DNA from: Onchocerca volvulus
Lineage: Eukaryota; Nematoda; Chromadorea; Rhabditida; Onchocercidae
DNA length: 64,000 bases
NCBI GenBank assembly: GCA_000499405.2
Contig: HG738138.1
Coordinates: forward strand, 9,732,888 to 9,796,887
Reading direction: 5' to 3'
Position 1 is the first letter of the stretch. The number at the start of each line of letters is the position of its first letter. Shown here in pieces: positions 53,101 through 63,166 of this stretch. Under the pieces are notes generated by a model. That model was not told where the DNA came from. It saw nothing but the letters and a program-made list of their open reading frames with translations, and did not search any database. Both the position numbers and the translations under genes were made by a program.

Positions 53101-54977
53101 ATTGTGGCCGATCAAATTAGGCATAAGGAGACGTAATCGCCCTGTTGTAGCTGCTGCACCTGTATCTCCAGCTCTCTATGAAATCACATCTCCGGTATTT
53201 TTAAAACTTCGTGGGAATGATTTGAAGAAATAAATGAGAATCTCTTGAATACTTACATACAATGTATTTCTTTATATTTTGCATTTTATTCTACCGAGAT
53301 TTTATTTGTGCTCACAAATTTAGAATGCAATTGATGGTGATTATCACCAGTTTGTCGACAGTGATAACACAGCAACTCCTATTAATTCTGATCAAGCAGA
53401 AGTCTACAGTCAACTATCACCTGCTGTAGGTGCTCTTATGAATGATTATAATCTGCTTATAATCATCAGCTCAAATTGAAGTACAAGCTTTTTTCACCAA
53501 TAAATGTCTGTAAAATGAATGACTGCTTCAAATCGTTGTACTTATTTCAGTATCTGAAGTATTTGAAGTCTATTAAAGGTACTGGTTAATATTAAACTCA
53601 TTTTCCTTTAAATAATTGACCAATACGTAATTTTTGCGCCACTTTTTTTTCATTTTATCAAAATTTGCGATACTTGCGAAACTTTTTTTACAGCCAACAA
53701 CCGGGCGATTGTTACCAGCATATTCTGGTATACAATATATACCTCAAAGAGCTGTAATACCGTCAGAATCAAAAACTGTAAGCGCTGCACAGCACACTGT
53801 GCCTACATACAGTGGTGCTACTGTACCGGTAAATTATCACAATTTCGAGTTTCGAGAATTTTGTAATAGGTAATGTTGAAAAGGTTGCAAAAAGAGTACT
53901 AACAATTCAAAAGTAAAGCAACATTAATATCAGAAGTTATGAGGTTCATGCAGATACTTTCAGTACTATGGCTATTTTGAAACACTGCAATGCTTTAGCG
54001 GAGACATAACTGTGCAGACGCCTGATCAAATAAAACGGATTGATGAATTAGAAGTTGGAGATCAAGTCTTATCTATCGAGGAATCATTGGTAAGTCAATA
54101 AATTTCATCTCGAACGAATTGTTAGTCAAAACAAAATCGAAATATTCAGAATTTAAGTGAATTTCATGAGAGAAAACTATAAAAGAGAGTTATTTGATCT
54201 AGATTTCTTATTCACCAGTGGTAATGTTTTTGCATCGATCCGAAAATGAATCAACAGTTTTCAACAAGATTATTCTGGTTGGTTCTTTGATTATTATTTC
54301 CATGCTGTCTTTTGTCTTTTTACATTAATCAGCAAAATTTGAGGGAATATCGAACTTACGGAATAGTTTTTGAATTCCAAAGACAAACCTTCAATAGTTT
54401 CGCAAAGTTTCAGGAAAATGGTGAAGTAATAAAATTAACTGATTATCATTTATTATATGTTACCGGTTGTACAGCAGGAGAGAAGCTACGTTTAACATTT
54501 GCAAAGGATGTTCGGTTGGGACAGTGTCTGCATGTTGTTAAGAAACAGTCCAATAATTTAGTGCCCGTTCAAGTATCGAACATCCAGCGAGTTTGTTTAT
54601 CTCATCATTGATCTATCTATTGCAACGTGGATTTCTTACTGGAGAAAACAAAAACTAAGGAAGTGAAAGAAATATAAAACTGCCCATAAATAAAACGATC
54701 TTGCTCATTACTTGTAATAAAGAAAAATATTTGATTTCAGCTAACTGGCAAAGGATTTTATGCTCCTCTAACGGCAAACGGAGATATTATCGTAAATTCA
54801 ATATTGTCATCCTGTCATAGCAATATAGCGATGCAAACCTTGCAGCAATCGATATTCAGTCTGCTACGAAAAATTCGATCGCTGATGTTTACTGATGAAA
54901 GAACAGATGGCTTATTGCCAGGCATCCAATATCTTGTCCAAATTTCAGAACTCTTTCTACCACACAGTATTATTTAA
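50190..54977 (+). CDS. Hedgehog-related protein, warthog-like with Hint autoprocessing domain
   Basis: Nematode hedgehog-related proteins are secreted and cleave themselves through a C-terminal Hint domain. Fourteen exons join in perfect phase: 50190-50316, 50668-50798, 51036-51127, 51223-51393, 51725-51792, 52374-52500, 52765-52944, 53086-53194, 53324-53425, 53694-53828, 53964-54089, 54203-54277, 54414-54590 and 54741-54977. They give 618 aa. The signal peptide is MLLSVMLFLVRITSG. A Wart-like domain follows, with YTIPFSFQ, CTSPVCFDEKR, WKCCNYEGLRHAR and YTGGEVYQNSRRVAFD. A disordered linker carries DYDYYDYD and Pro/Thr/Ser stretches. Hint starts at Cys424 (LQCFSGDITV, then VGDQVLS), has the T490-x-x-H493 block (KLTDYHLLYV), and ends near NGDIIVNSILSSC. 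AATAAA follows at about 55017. The wrt subfamily is likely; the exact orthologue is not resolved. Confidence 0.9.
50430..50970 (+). repeat. Diverged direct repeat in warthog-like introns 1 and 2
   Basis: About 70 bases at 50430-50500 (TTAATATCCTTTGTTCTCCT, TACTAGCAGTTGTAGATGCA) recur at about 50893-50970 (ATAATATCCTTTATTCTCCA, TACTAGCAATTATAGATGCA), on either side of exon 2. Confidence 0.7.
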
Positions 54978-57900
54978 TAGTTCATCCGAGATTCCTTCAT
55001 TACACTTATGCGAAATCAATAAAATCATTTGAATAGTAATCTTATTTCTTGAGAAGTGTTCTGGATAAGAATACTACTGCTGTTACAATTCACGATAGAG
55101 ACAATTATCTGATGGGAAGATCATAAAAATTAATCATTTATTTGGAAAAATATTAAAAAAATCAGTGGTCGGCAAAATGAAACTTCCTCGTCCATATGGT
55201 TTTATAGCTTGAGTAATATTTATAGGCCATCTAGTATCGTAAAGTGATGGCACTTCTAAGAGTATTAGGAAAGTGCCAACATTTAGAACAGAAAATATTA
55301 AAAGGAATAATCGGTCAAGCACCACTGTTATGAAGATCCATTCATCAAATATCTATAAGTAGCATATTGGAGATTTTGAACTATTTCGCAATTTTGAATC
55401 TCATACATTTTGTAGTCTTCAAGAAACTTAAAAAATGTAAATGAGATTGCCATGTCATTTGAATCGAAATCAAATTCTCAGTCTTTGAGATTCAAAGTTG
55501 AGCCATCAAAAGAAGTTAAACTTCGAACTCAAGCCTTTTGTGTCAAGAAAACTTAATCTTAATACCCCCATATTACTACAACCAAAAAAAAAAGAAAATA
55601 TTGTGTAGTTTTTATAATAAGTAAACTAAGAATAAAGAAATTAGAAACCACAGCTTCCTCCTCATTTATCCGGAAATGACTGACAAGAAATCGGATCTGT
55701 TACAATACTTTTGAAACGATGTCTCTCTTATAACTCAGGCATTTTTTAAAATCATTCAAGCAATGATGATGAGTGGAATTCTTATCATCTTCAATTCCAT
55801 GAAAAATAATTCAACATTTTAAACTTCTGTCTTCGAATTTTATTGTAGCAATAAAAAATATCAAAAACTAACTGTCCAGTAATCATCTCTATAAATAAAA
55901 TTCTTGTCGAAAGCGAACTCTTCGATATTCTTTTCTCCACAACATTATAGGAGCGAGAATATGATAGATAAGATGGTGAAGCATAAAATTTTCTGAATAT
56001 GTCTTCTCCTGAAAGTGCATAGTGCTAGAATATAAGTCTAGACTGCTAGAATTTTTCGTTCCATAAATAGTTTTTTCAAATTAAAAATGATTTCAAAAAA
56101 TAAATTAATCGTTTTTAATATGTTTCCGGCACAGCAATGAAGTGACTTTTTTAAAATTATCTCAAATATCTACTTTTCATGATAGAGTAACAATGAAACA
56201 TAGAATCTGTAGATTACTTTCTTGAACTGTAGAACAATACAGCTCATTTGGTCGAATTCTTCGTCTTATCAGCGATACCGCATCAACTAATTTATTCTTC
56301 GAAATTTTAATTTTTCGTTTCGGCATGTTTCGTTTCATAAACAATACTGTGGGGAATTTCGATGATTTAGATGACCGTCTTTGACCGGCTAGCATACAGC
56401 AATTTCTTTACTTGCCTGAAGTTTCCATGCATACAGATCTTTATCCTCCAACGTTACTAAATTGGATTATATATACTTTACTCTAGTATTATTTGTGCAA
56501 AGTCAATATTCAACAAGGAAAAATATATAAAAATGTCACTTTGGTAAGAAATGAAGGAAACAATTTGCTAATCCAGGATGACATATGATAAGCAGATCTG
56601 CTCCGAAAGCGTAAATTCAGAGTGAAAACAGAAAGACTATCGAAAGTGAAACGAGAATCATTGTTGTGATCAGATAACGCCCAAACATCGTCATCACTAA
56701 TGAATTTGGTGGTATTATGTCGATTAAAACCTTCAAACATTATGATGACAAAACGCTGTGAAGGAATGGCAAGTTCACATATCAATCTGACAAGGAGCTT
56801 AGAATTAATAAAACAATTTCGCATCTTTTAGTAAGATAATTTCAAATTAATGTTTTCCATGTGGTACCATTATTTCCAACCTAATTTTGAATCACGCGAA
56901 TGAATTTTGCCGTTATCACTATTTTATTCAGTTCTGTTACTCAAAAGGATAACAAAAATGTTTTTGAAAGGGTAAATATACCTTCAGATACTGTAAAAAT
57001 TTCAAAGAAATGTTTGGGATTGAAGTTTTTGGGATCCTTCTCAATATTGTTTGTTTTCTTTCAAAGTAAGTAGTTGTAAATAATTATCATTTGTCAAAAA
57101 AAAGACTGAAAAATTGTCTAGGCAAGAATATTTCCCTCAAAAATGTTCCAAATGGAAGTGGCCATAAAAATGCCGGATACAGACCATGAAATTATTGGAA
57201 TATATGATATGGAAAAAAAAAAAAAAAATGCTGAACAAAACATTCACGCTTTGGAAGAAAATCATGAAAAGACTGAAATTCAATTACATGTCGCTTCCTG
57301 TTTGCTATCCTTTTAATTAAGTACGTGATGAGAACTTCTCGGTGAAACTATTCATTTCGAAATCCTTTCAAAATTTTCACAAAAAAGCTAATTAAATTGA
57401 GCAATGTAAAAAGAAACCAAATGCTCAAGTAAAAAATTAGGAAGTTTTTATCTGACTTCATTTTTAAATCAGCTTACTGATTTGAAAATGAAGTCATCAG
57501 ATAAAAGCTATTCCATTGTGCAGTACTATCGGAAACATATCCATGATTTTTATACCTACATATATCGAAAAATGAAATTGATTTATTACATGAATTCAGC
57601 AACGTCGTGGATTTTAATGGAAGTGAAACTGACCTGCAGTCCTACTAGTGAGGAATGAACCTCCTAGCAGTTAGTAATGGAAAACGATTGAAATGCAACT
57701 GATTTTATATTTTCAGGCAACTATCATCCAAATACTGAAAGTATTCTGTTTCTGATATTTAACAAATACTTGCAAAAATTATGACGAAGAGTACTCACCA
57801 GAAAGAATACTGTTAGTGTAACCAAGATAGATATTGAAAATGCTATTTTGTAGTCAATTAAATAAAAAGCAGTGGTAGTAAGAAGAGGTGTTAGGAAGCA

Positions 57901-58117
57901 CGGTACAATCAGGTTGCAAGTGAAGAAGTGTTTTCCGATGCAATGCGAAATAATAGGCAATATCAACATATTTTTCTGGGCCACAACAATTTATTAAACA
58001 ACAGAATGTCGAGCTGATGATAGTAACAACAGATCCCATTTTGCAGATCTAAAAAGTCCTTGATGGTCTTTCGTAAAATTTCGCAGAGATTTTATTTAAA
58101 AAAAACTAGATAGATCG

Positions 58118-58134
58118 GCCACGCTACGCGTGGC
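58118..58134. repeat. GC hairpin resembling a Helitron 3'-end stem
   Basis: GCCACGC TAC GCGTGGC is a perfect 7-bp stem with a 3-base loop, in an AT-rich setting and preceded by TTTTATTTAAAAAAAACTAG then ATAGATCG. A short GC stem after an AT-rich tail is the usual mark of a Helitron terminus. Confidence 0.5.
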
Positions 58135-59294
58135 AAGAATGTCACTGTTCGTCTATATAAAGAATGTCAATATTCGTTGTTCAAAATCTTAAATCATTCT
58201 AGTGGATAACATCAAAAATGTATAAAATAATAAGATTGTCTTTTTAAAAAGGAAAAAATAATGAAAATAATAAAATGTAAAAATATTGTATGATTTCAAA
58301 AATAAAATAATTCAAGCGACATAGGTAGAATAACCAATCAACATCTGCAATTTTGGAGATCCGCTGTTGTACTGCAAAAATACTTATTTCTTCGTGAAAT
58401 TTCACCGCTCAAGATTGCTGTGAATTCCTGAGAAATAATTATTAAATTTGTAAATCTTCCATAGGAAATTTGGAAATTTGAGGAGTAATTATACTTCTAG
58501 TAATTTTCTATTTCAGCTTCTTCCTTTCTCTTTTCTCTTTCCACTATGCTATTTTGAATAATTCCCTTTAAAAAACATTTTTACAGGCCCATCGGCAGTG
58601 GGGAAAACAACACTTTTCCGGCAACTCAGGTTGGTTGACATTTAAGTTTTCATAATTTTCAACAAAAAATAATGGTATAAAACAACTTGATGTTTTTAAC
58701 TCGAAAGGCATTATGCTGGAAGCAATTAAATTTAATTCAAATTTAAGAGTTGTTATCAAAACAATATTTATTCCGAACAAAACTACTTTCAAAAAACAGT
58801 TGTTTCAAGTTTTTCTTATACTGCTTATCAAAGATAAGTCATGTATGAGTATAACTGAAAATTCGAGAATCATATCATCCTTGACCGAAAGAATTACAAA
58901 CAGATACATGTTACCTAGTAGAATATTAACTTTAAGTTTGATTATTCCTAATCTTGATGAACCAAAATGCCATATCAGCATTTCCTATTCCACTTCTCTG
59001 GATTTCTTTCCATTCGATCTTTTTTACAAAAGGGTTTGGTTCTAAACCTTGCTAATTATTAAGCATTTATTAATCTAGCATATATTAACATTGATTAATG
59101 ATGAAAAAAAATGGAATTAATGACTAAAAGTATATGATAAGTATATTGTTCTAATCATGTGAATAAATAGATGTATAATTAAGCAGTAAATTGACAATAG
59201 GGTCTCTTTAAAAATGAAGATTTTTAATGACGATCTCTTTAATAAACATCATATTTCAATGCATCCAGAAATTGCTATTTTTTCAGGTTGTGCG

Positions 59295-59323
59295 NNNNNN
59301 NNNNNNNNNNNNNNNNNNNNNNN
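59295..59323. other. Assembly gap
   Basis: Twenty-nine N bases followed by a T run. True length is unknown, and coding sequence of the P-loop gene may be missing here. Confidence 1.
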
Positions 59324-60784
59324 TTTTTTTGCAAACTTCTCATGTCAACTTAGTCAAAAGAGGAATTCATTAAAACTTGACTCCTGAAAATGTTTTAAAA
59401 AATTCAATTTGCTAAATCACTCCATGTCTTATTTTACAAAATTATGACCGTTTTCAGGAAAACTTTAATATCATCCTGACGAGCAAGAAGCTTGACGGCA
59501 TTTCAAAATGTGATTGTCTTCATTTTCTCGAATCATTAATCGGTATGAATAATAGTTCATTTCGCTGCATTTTTTATTTGTTTCTTCGCCACTGATTGGA
59601 TTCATCATCCTAACGTTAAATTGATATCCATCGACACCATCTCAAAAAATGATTGGATATTGCAGAGCATCGTATAGCATCGATGAGTCTGCAATTTTTG
59701 TCAGTTGATCGTTTCTCCGGTGAAGAACAATATCTGTCGCAATTGATCTATGACTATAACAATTATCACTTTATCTATAGTTGGAACATTGAATCTTCGC
59801 ACATATTCTCCAGCAGACGTTTTCTCAGCATAAAAAATAATCTTGTGTGTATCAGATGTTGCGAATGGTTAATATACCGATGGAAGGTCAATTTAGAAAT
59901 TAACAAATCACTAGAAAGAACCCGATCTTCTTATCGGCGCTAATTACTTTTTTAGTTTCATTGGTTTAACAGGAATCAGAGAATTGGATTCCGGTTATCT
60001 ATTATTGCGATCAAAAGTTGGTCCAATAAACATGGGAAGTGGTGATATTAGTAAACTTTGTGACAAGCAACACACCAATCATTGCTGAATTAGCAAGTGT
60101 GATGTCTGAATTAAAGAACATTCATCAACTACTCGAAGCACACAAGGTCAATATAACAAGCGTTGCCCGTAGTTCTCTAGCGAAAAGCATTTCAAGCATG
60201 AATTCAGGACTATGCAGCAAATGCAAAGAAAATGACGATCTGAAAGATCAAATCGCAACTTTGTAGGAGAAAAACAAGGAATTGAAGAATCAAATATCAG
60301 AAGCAAAACGAGATAATGAGATTAACGTATAGAGCGACAAAAGTGCGAGGAGCGTGTTATGCAGGTTGTGAAGGAAAATGAGCAGTTGAAGCTTGCACTG
60401 GCTGCGGAAGAAAAGGTAAACGAAAGGATGCGAACGGATCCTGAAACATTCCGGTATCTGGAAATTGTTATGAATGAGCAAAAGAAACCAGAGAGACAGA
60501 GAATTCATGCGGATCAACCCCTGCTACTAACTTGAGGCAGCAAATTAACAAAAATGAGTTGCAATACGATGGCGCATTCTCAATTCGTTTAACAGTAAAA
60601 AGGCGAACTCCACATGAAAGTCAAATAGTTCTTTTCAGTGAACCTAAACCACTCTGCAATTAGCTAGAATAAAGAAATTAAAACGAGGAGGGATGGAAAA
60701 ATACGAAGCGCAACAATACAATTGCGAAATGGAAGAAAACTCAATAGATCAACCAATGCGCTATATTCCTTGGAAATCGACGAC

Positions 60785-60848
60785 GCAAAACCGCTGAAGA
60801 ACCAGTAAATATTAGTGCAAAACCGCTGAAGAACCAGTTAATATTAGT
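60785..60848 (+). repeat. 32-bp tandem duplication
   Basis: GCAAAACCGCTGAAGAACCA and on to AATATTAGT occurs twice back to back with one mismatch. Thirty-two bases is not a multiple of three, so it shifts the frame of the coiled-coil pseudogene that contains it. Confidence 0.95.
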
Positions 60849-61449
60849 GGTAGAGGTATCACACGAAGAACCGACTGCCCGAAGAATTAGAAATGCGAAG
60901 AAGCGACAGACAGATCACCTTTACCTTGAATCGCAAACTCTTCCTTCTTATGGAATCATTTTTTTTTTGGTCACGGGAGTGTCGGAAATCCCGAGAGATT
61001 TGTGATATTAATTTTCAATTCAATCATTTTTATAATTTTGAATTGTTGTTTGATGCTTAATCAATAATTCACTTCATGTTGTGCTTCTTTAATGTAATTC
61101 TGTAAGCAATCCACTTATTCCAAATGAGATAAGACGGTTGCATTTCATTATGGTTTGTCACTGTGTCAGATTATTACCTTCGATTTATCGCGAAAAAAAG
61201 GAGGTAAATTTGAGGAGAAAGCTTTCGTTGACTCAGAGGGCCTTGCTTGAATATTTGAACTCGTTTCCTCGATACCCAAAGGCGAAGTAACTCAGTCTGC
61301 CAACAGAATTCAAACGTTTTTTATATTTTTCTGTTCTGTATTCACTAAACAAAAATAAAAGTTCAGATAAATCCGACTGGTCACGCAGCATAATTACTTA
61401 CGACCACAAAACTAATTTATTAACTGTCACTTCAAGTTTGAAAGTTAAA

Positions 61450-62030
61450 TTTCTTTTAAAATTTTCGACCGTCACCTCATGTACTACAACTGAAAATTGG
61501 CATGCCAATTATCATGTTGCGAAATATCAACTAGCCAAAACTTTGCAGCGGCACGCAGCTTGCAGTAAAAAAATTAATGAGCAATGTCGTAAAACAACAT
61601 TGACAGGACCTTCCAAAGGTGAAGATGTCCTTATTCCTCGCATTCCTATGATTCCAACGGATATGCATTTCAATTTAAGAGATTGCAATTCCCAATTTGA
61701 TTGACGTTTGCATTCGCCATCAACAAAGCGCAGGGTCAATTTTTGGAATTGTGTGGTTTAGATCCACCAATTGTTATTGTGTGGTTTAGATCTACCGATT
61801 GTTATGGTTTAGATTCAACGATTCTATTTTTGGAATTGTGTGGTTTAGATCTACCAACAATTATATGTCGCATGTTCTAGAGCAGGCGAACTAGACAATT
61901 TCTATATATACATAGAACAACAAAAAAAACTGCATACCCATAAGTATCGTGAAATTAAAAATACTAGATGTGGAAGAAAGTTGAAAGATGTTAAACAGCG
62001 CTACGACAACTATTGTAAAAAAAAGTAGGT
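61450..62030 (+). mobile_element. Helitron helicase C-terminus, decayed
   Basis: Helitrons transpose through a Rep-helicase protein. The PIF1-like helicase end is recognisable in broken frames: GMPIIMLRNIN then a stop where Gln is expected, PKLCSGTQLAVKKLMSNVV, GEDVLIPRIPMIPTDM, LQFPI then a stop, LTFAFAINKAQGQFLELCGL, and YVACSRAGELDNFYIYIEQQ. A short internal amplification of GTGTGGTTTAGATCTACC (about 61750-61860) splits the last two blocks. No Rep domain is visible in the window. The element sits in the large interval between the receptor pseudogene's ligand-binding and membrane exons. Confidence 0.85.
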
Positions 62031-62040
62031 ATACAAAAAC

Positions 62041-62660
62041 AATGCGCATATTCGAATGCAACTATTGTATCAAAATTTCAAATCAGTGGGTGAAATTTAC
62101 GACAAAGAGGCAGTTCAAAACACGATTAATATTTAAATTCCGAGAGATAATCCATAAACTGCTTGAACGAAACATCTCATTATCATGACCTCAATATTTC
62201 TGCGACACAATTACATTCCCCACAAATCAAAAAATAAATGGATTACTCTCTCACAAAGCAAAAAACAAATGAAAAGCTTAAATTACTCGCCTTATTTATT
62301 TAAAAACATGTTCCTATTCGAATGCAACGTTGTTTGAAAATTCTACATCAGTCGGTGAAGAACTTGAAACATTGCAGGAAGTAGCAGCGGTTAATGCAGA
62401 AAGTGTGATGCTTACTGTACTCGATAGATACATCATGCCCGCTCATGAAGGCGTGGCACAGGATGGAGTCAAAAAATTCAGCCCCTCACTTACTTTTAGT
62501 TGTCACGGACGTGACATGTGAAAAAAAGTAAGTATGTCTATGTAAAAAAGACCTATTCAAATACAAGGTTTTGTCAAAATTTGAAAACAATCAGTAGAGA
62601 ATTTGCGAAGTTACGTCCGGGGTAATAGGGAACATTTACGTTTTTATTTATATAGATTTA
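62041..62660 (+). repeat. Three diverged tail repeats 3' of the Helitron relic
   Basis: Related stretches at 62041-62100, 62311-62370 and 62551-62640 share ATTCGAATGCAAC, TGT.AAAATTT, ATCAGTCGGTGAA and, in the last, GAATTTGCGAAGTTACG. The last ends in TTTTTATTTATATAGATTTA. Spacing is about 240-270 bases. They look like tandem copies of the 3' non-coding part of the element. Confidence 0.65.
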
Positions 62661-63166
62661 GAGAAATTTTCTTTAAAGAAATGTTCTAGGAAATTTAGCA
62701 AGAAACTGCTCCATAGCATGCATCGTTCGCTTCTTTTTCTGTTAGTGTTCGATTTTGTTTGTATTTTCAACTTTTTTTCTACTATAGGAGAGATGATCTT
62801 TCTTTTTCTCTGACAAGTTTTTAGAATAGTATCCTGAATGTAGTTTCTTTTCAGGATTTATCCCAGTAGATCGGAGAAATCGCCAGTTTGTGAGTTTTAA
62901 TAAACTTCTCCCAAAAGGTGCTTTTCATCATACATCGACAACTGTTTTTGTGATTTAGTGGCATAATATATAATGATAATAATGGAGTGTGATTATTGAT
63001 AAAAGGAACTGAGATCTATGCCCATTTTCATTGTTTCAACATCTTACCCATAATTGTCTACGCCATTCATTACTTGACTTGTAAAAAGACTATATATTTG
63101 CAAAATGAAGAGCAAGCGAATTTAAGGCTAAAAACATAATTATTTGTTGAAATTAAAAACGTGTAC
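62661..63166. other. Receptor relic intron sequence, nothing else seen
   Basis: AT-rich, between the transposon tail repeats and the receptor pseudogene exon that carries QCKMKFG. No exon or repeat recognised. Confidence 0.4.

Larger units (their letters stand above)
58585..60960 (+). pseudogene. P-loop and coiled-coil gene, broken, inside the receptor relic
   Basis: A first exon-like block after TTTTTACAG (about 58588-58630) reads GPSAVGKTTLFRQL, a Walker A nucleotide-binding loop. Later blocks are about 59460-59540 (ENFNIILTSKKLDGISKCDC) and about 59974-60050 (RELDSGYLLLRSKVGPINMG). A long coiled coil follows from about 60043 to 60530 (IIAELASVMSELKNIHQLLE, CKENDDLKDQIATL, ENEQLKLALAAEEKVNERM). 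The frame breaks after NMGSGDI, stops at a TAG after QIATL although the heptads continue, shifts again before ERQKCEERVMQ, and shifts at least twice more before 60960. No introns are visible across the last kilobase. The family is not recognised. Whether the Walker A block and the coiled coil belong to one gene is inferred from order and strand only. Confidence 0.55.

Noticed and set aside
54312..54413. Upstream part of the 99-codon frame before the warthog Hint exon
   Set aside because: Hint homology continues from FNKIIL straight to ENGEVIKLTDYH, so the true acceptor is the AAGTTTCAG at 54405-54413 and this stretch is intron.
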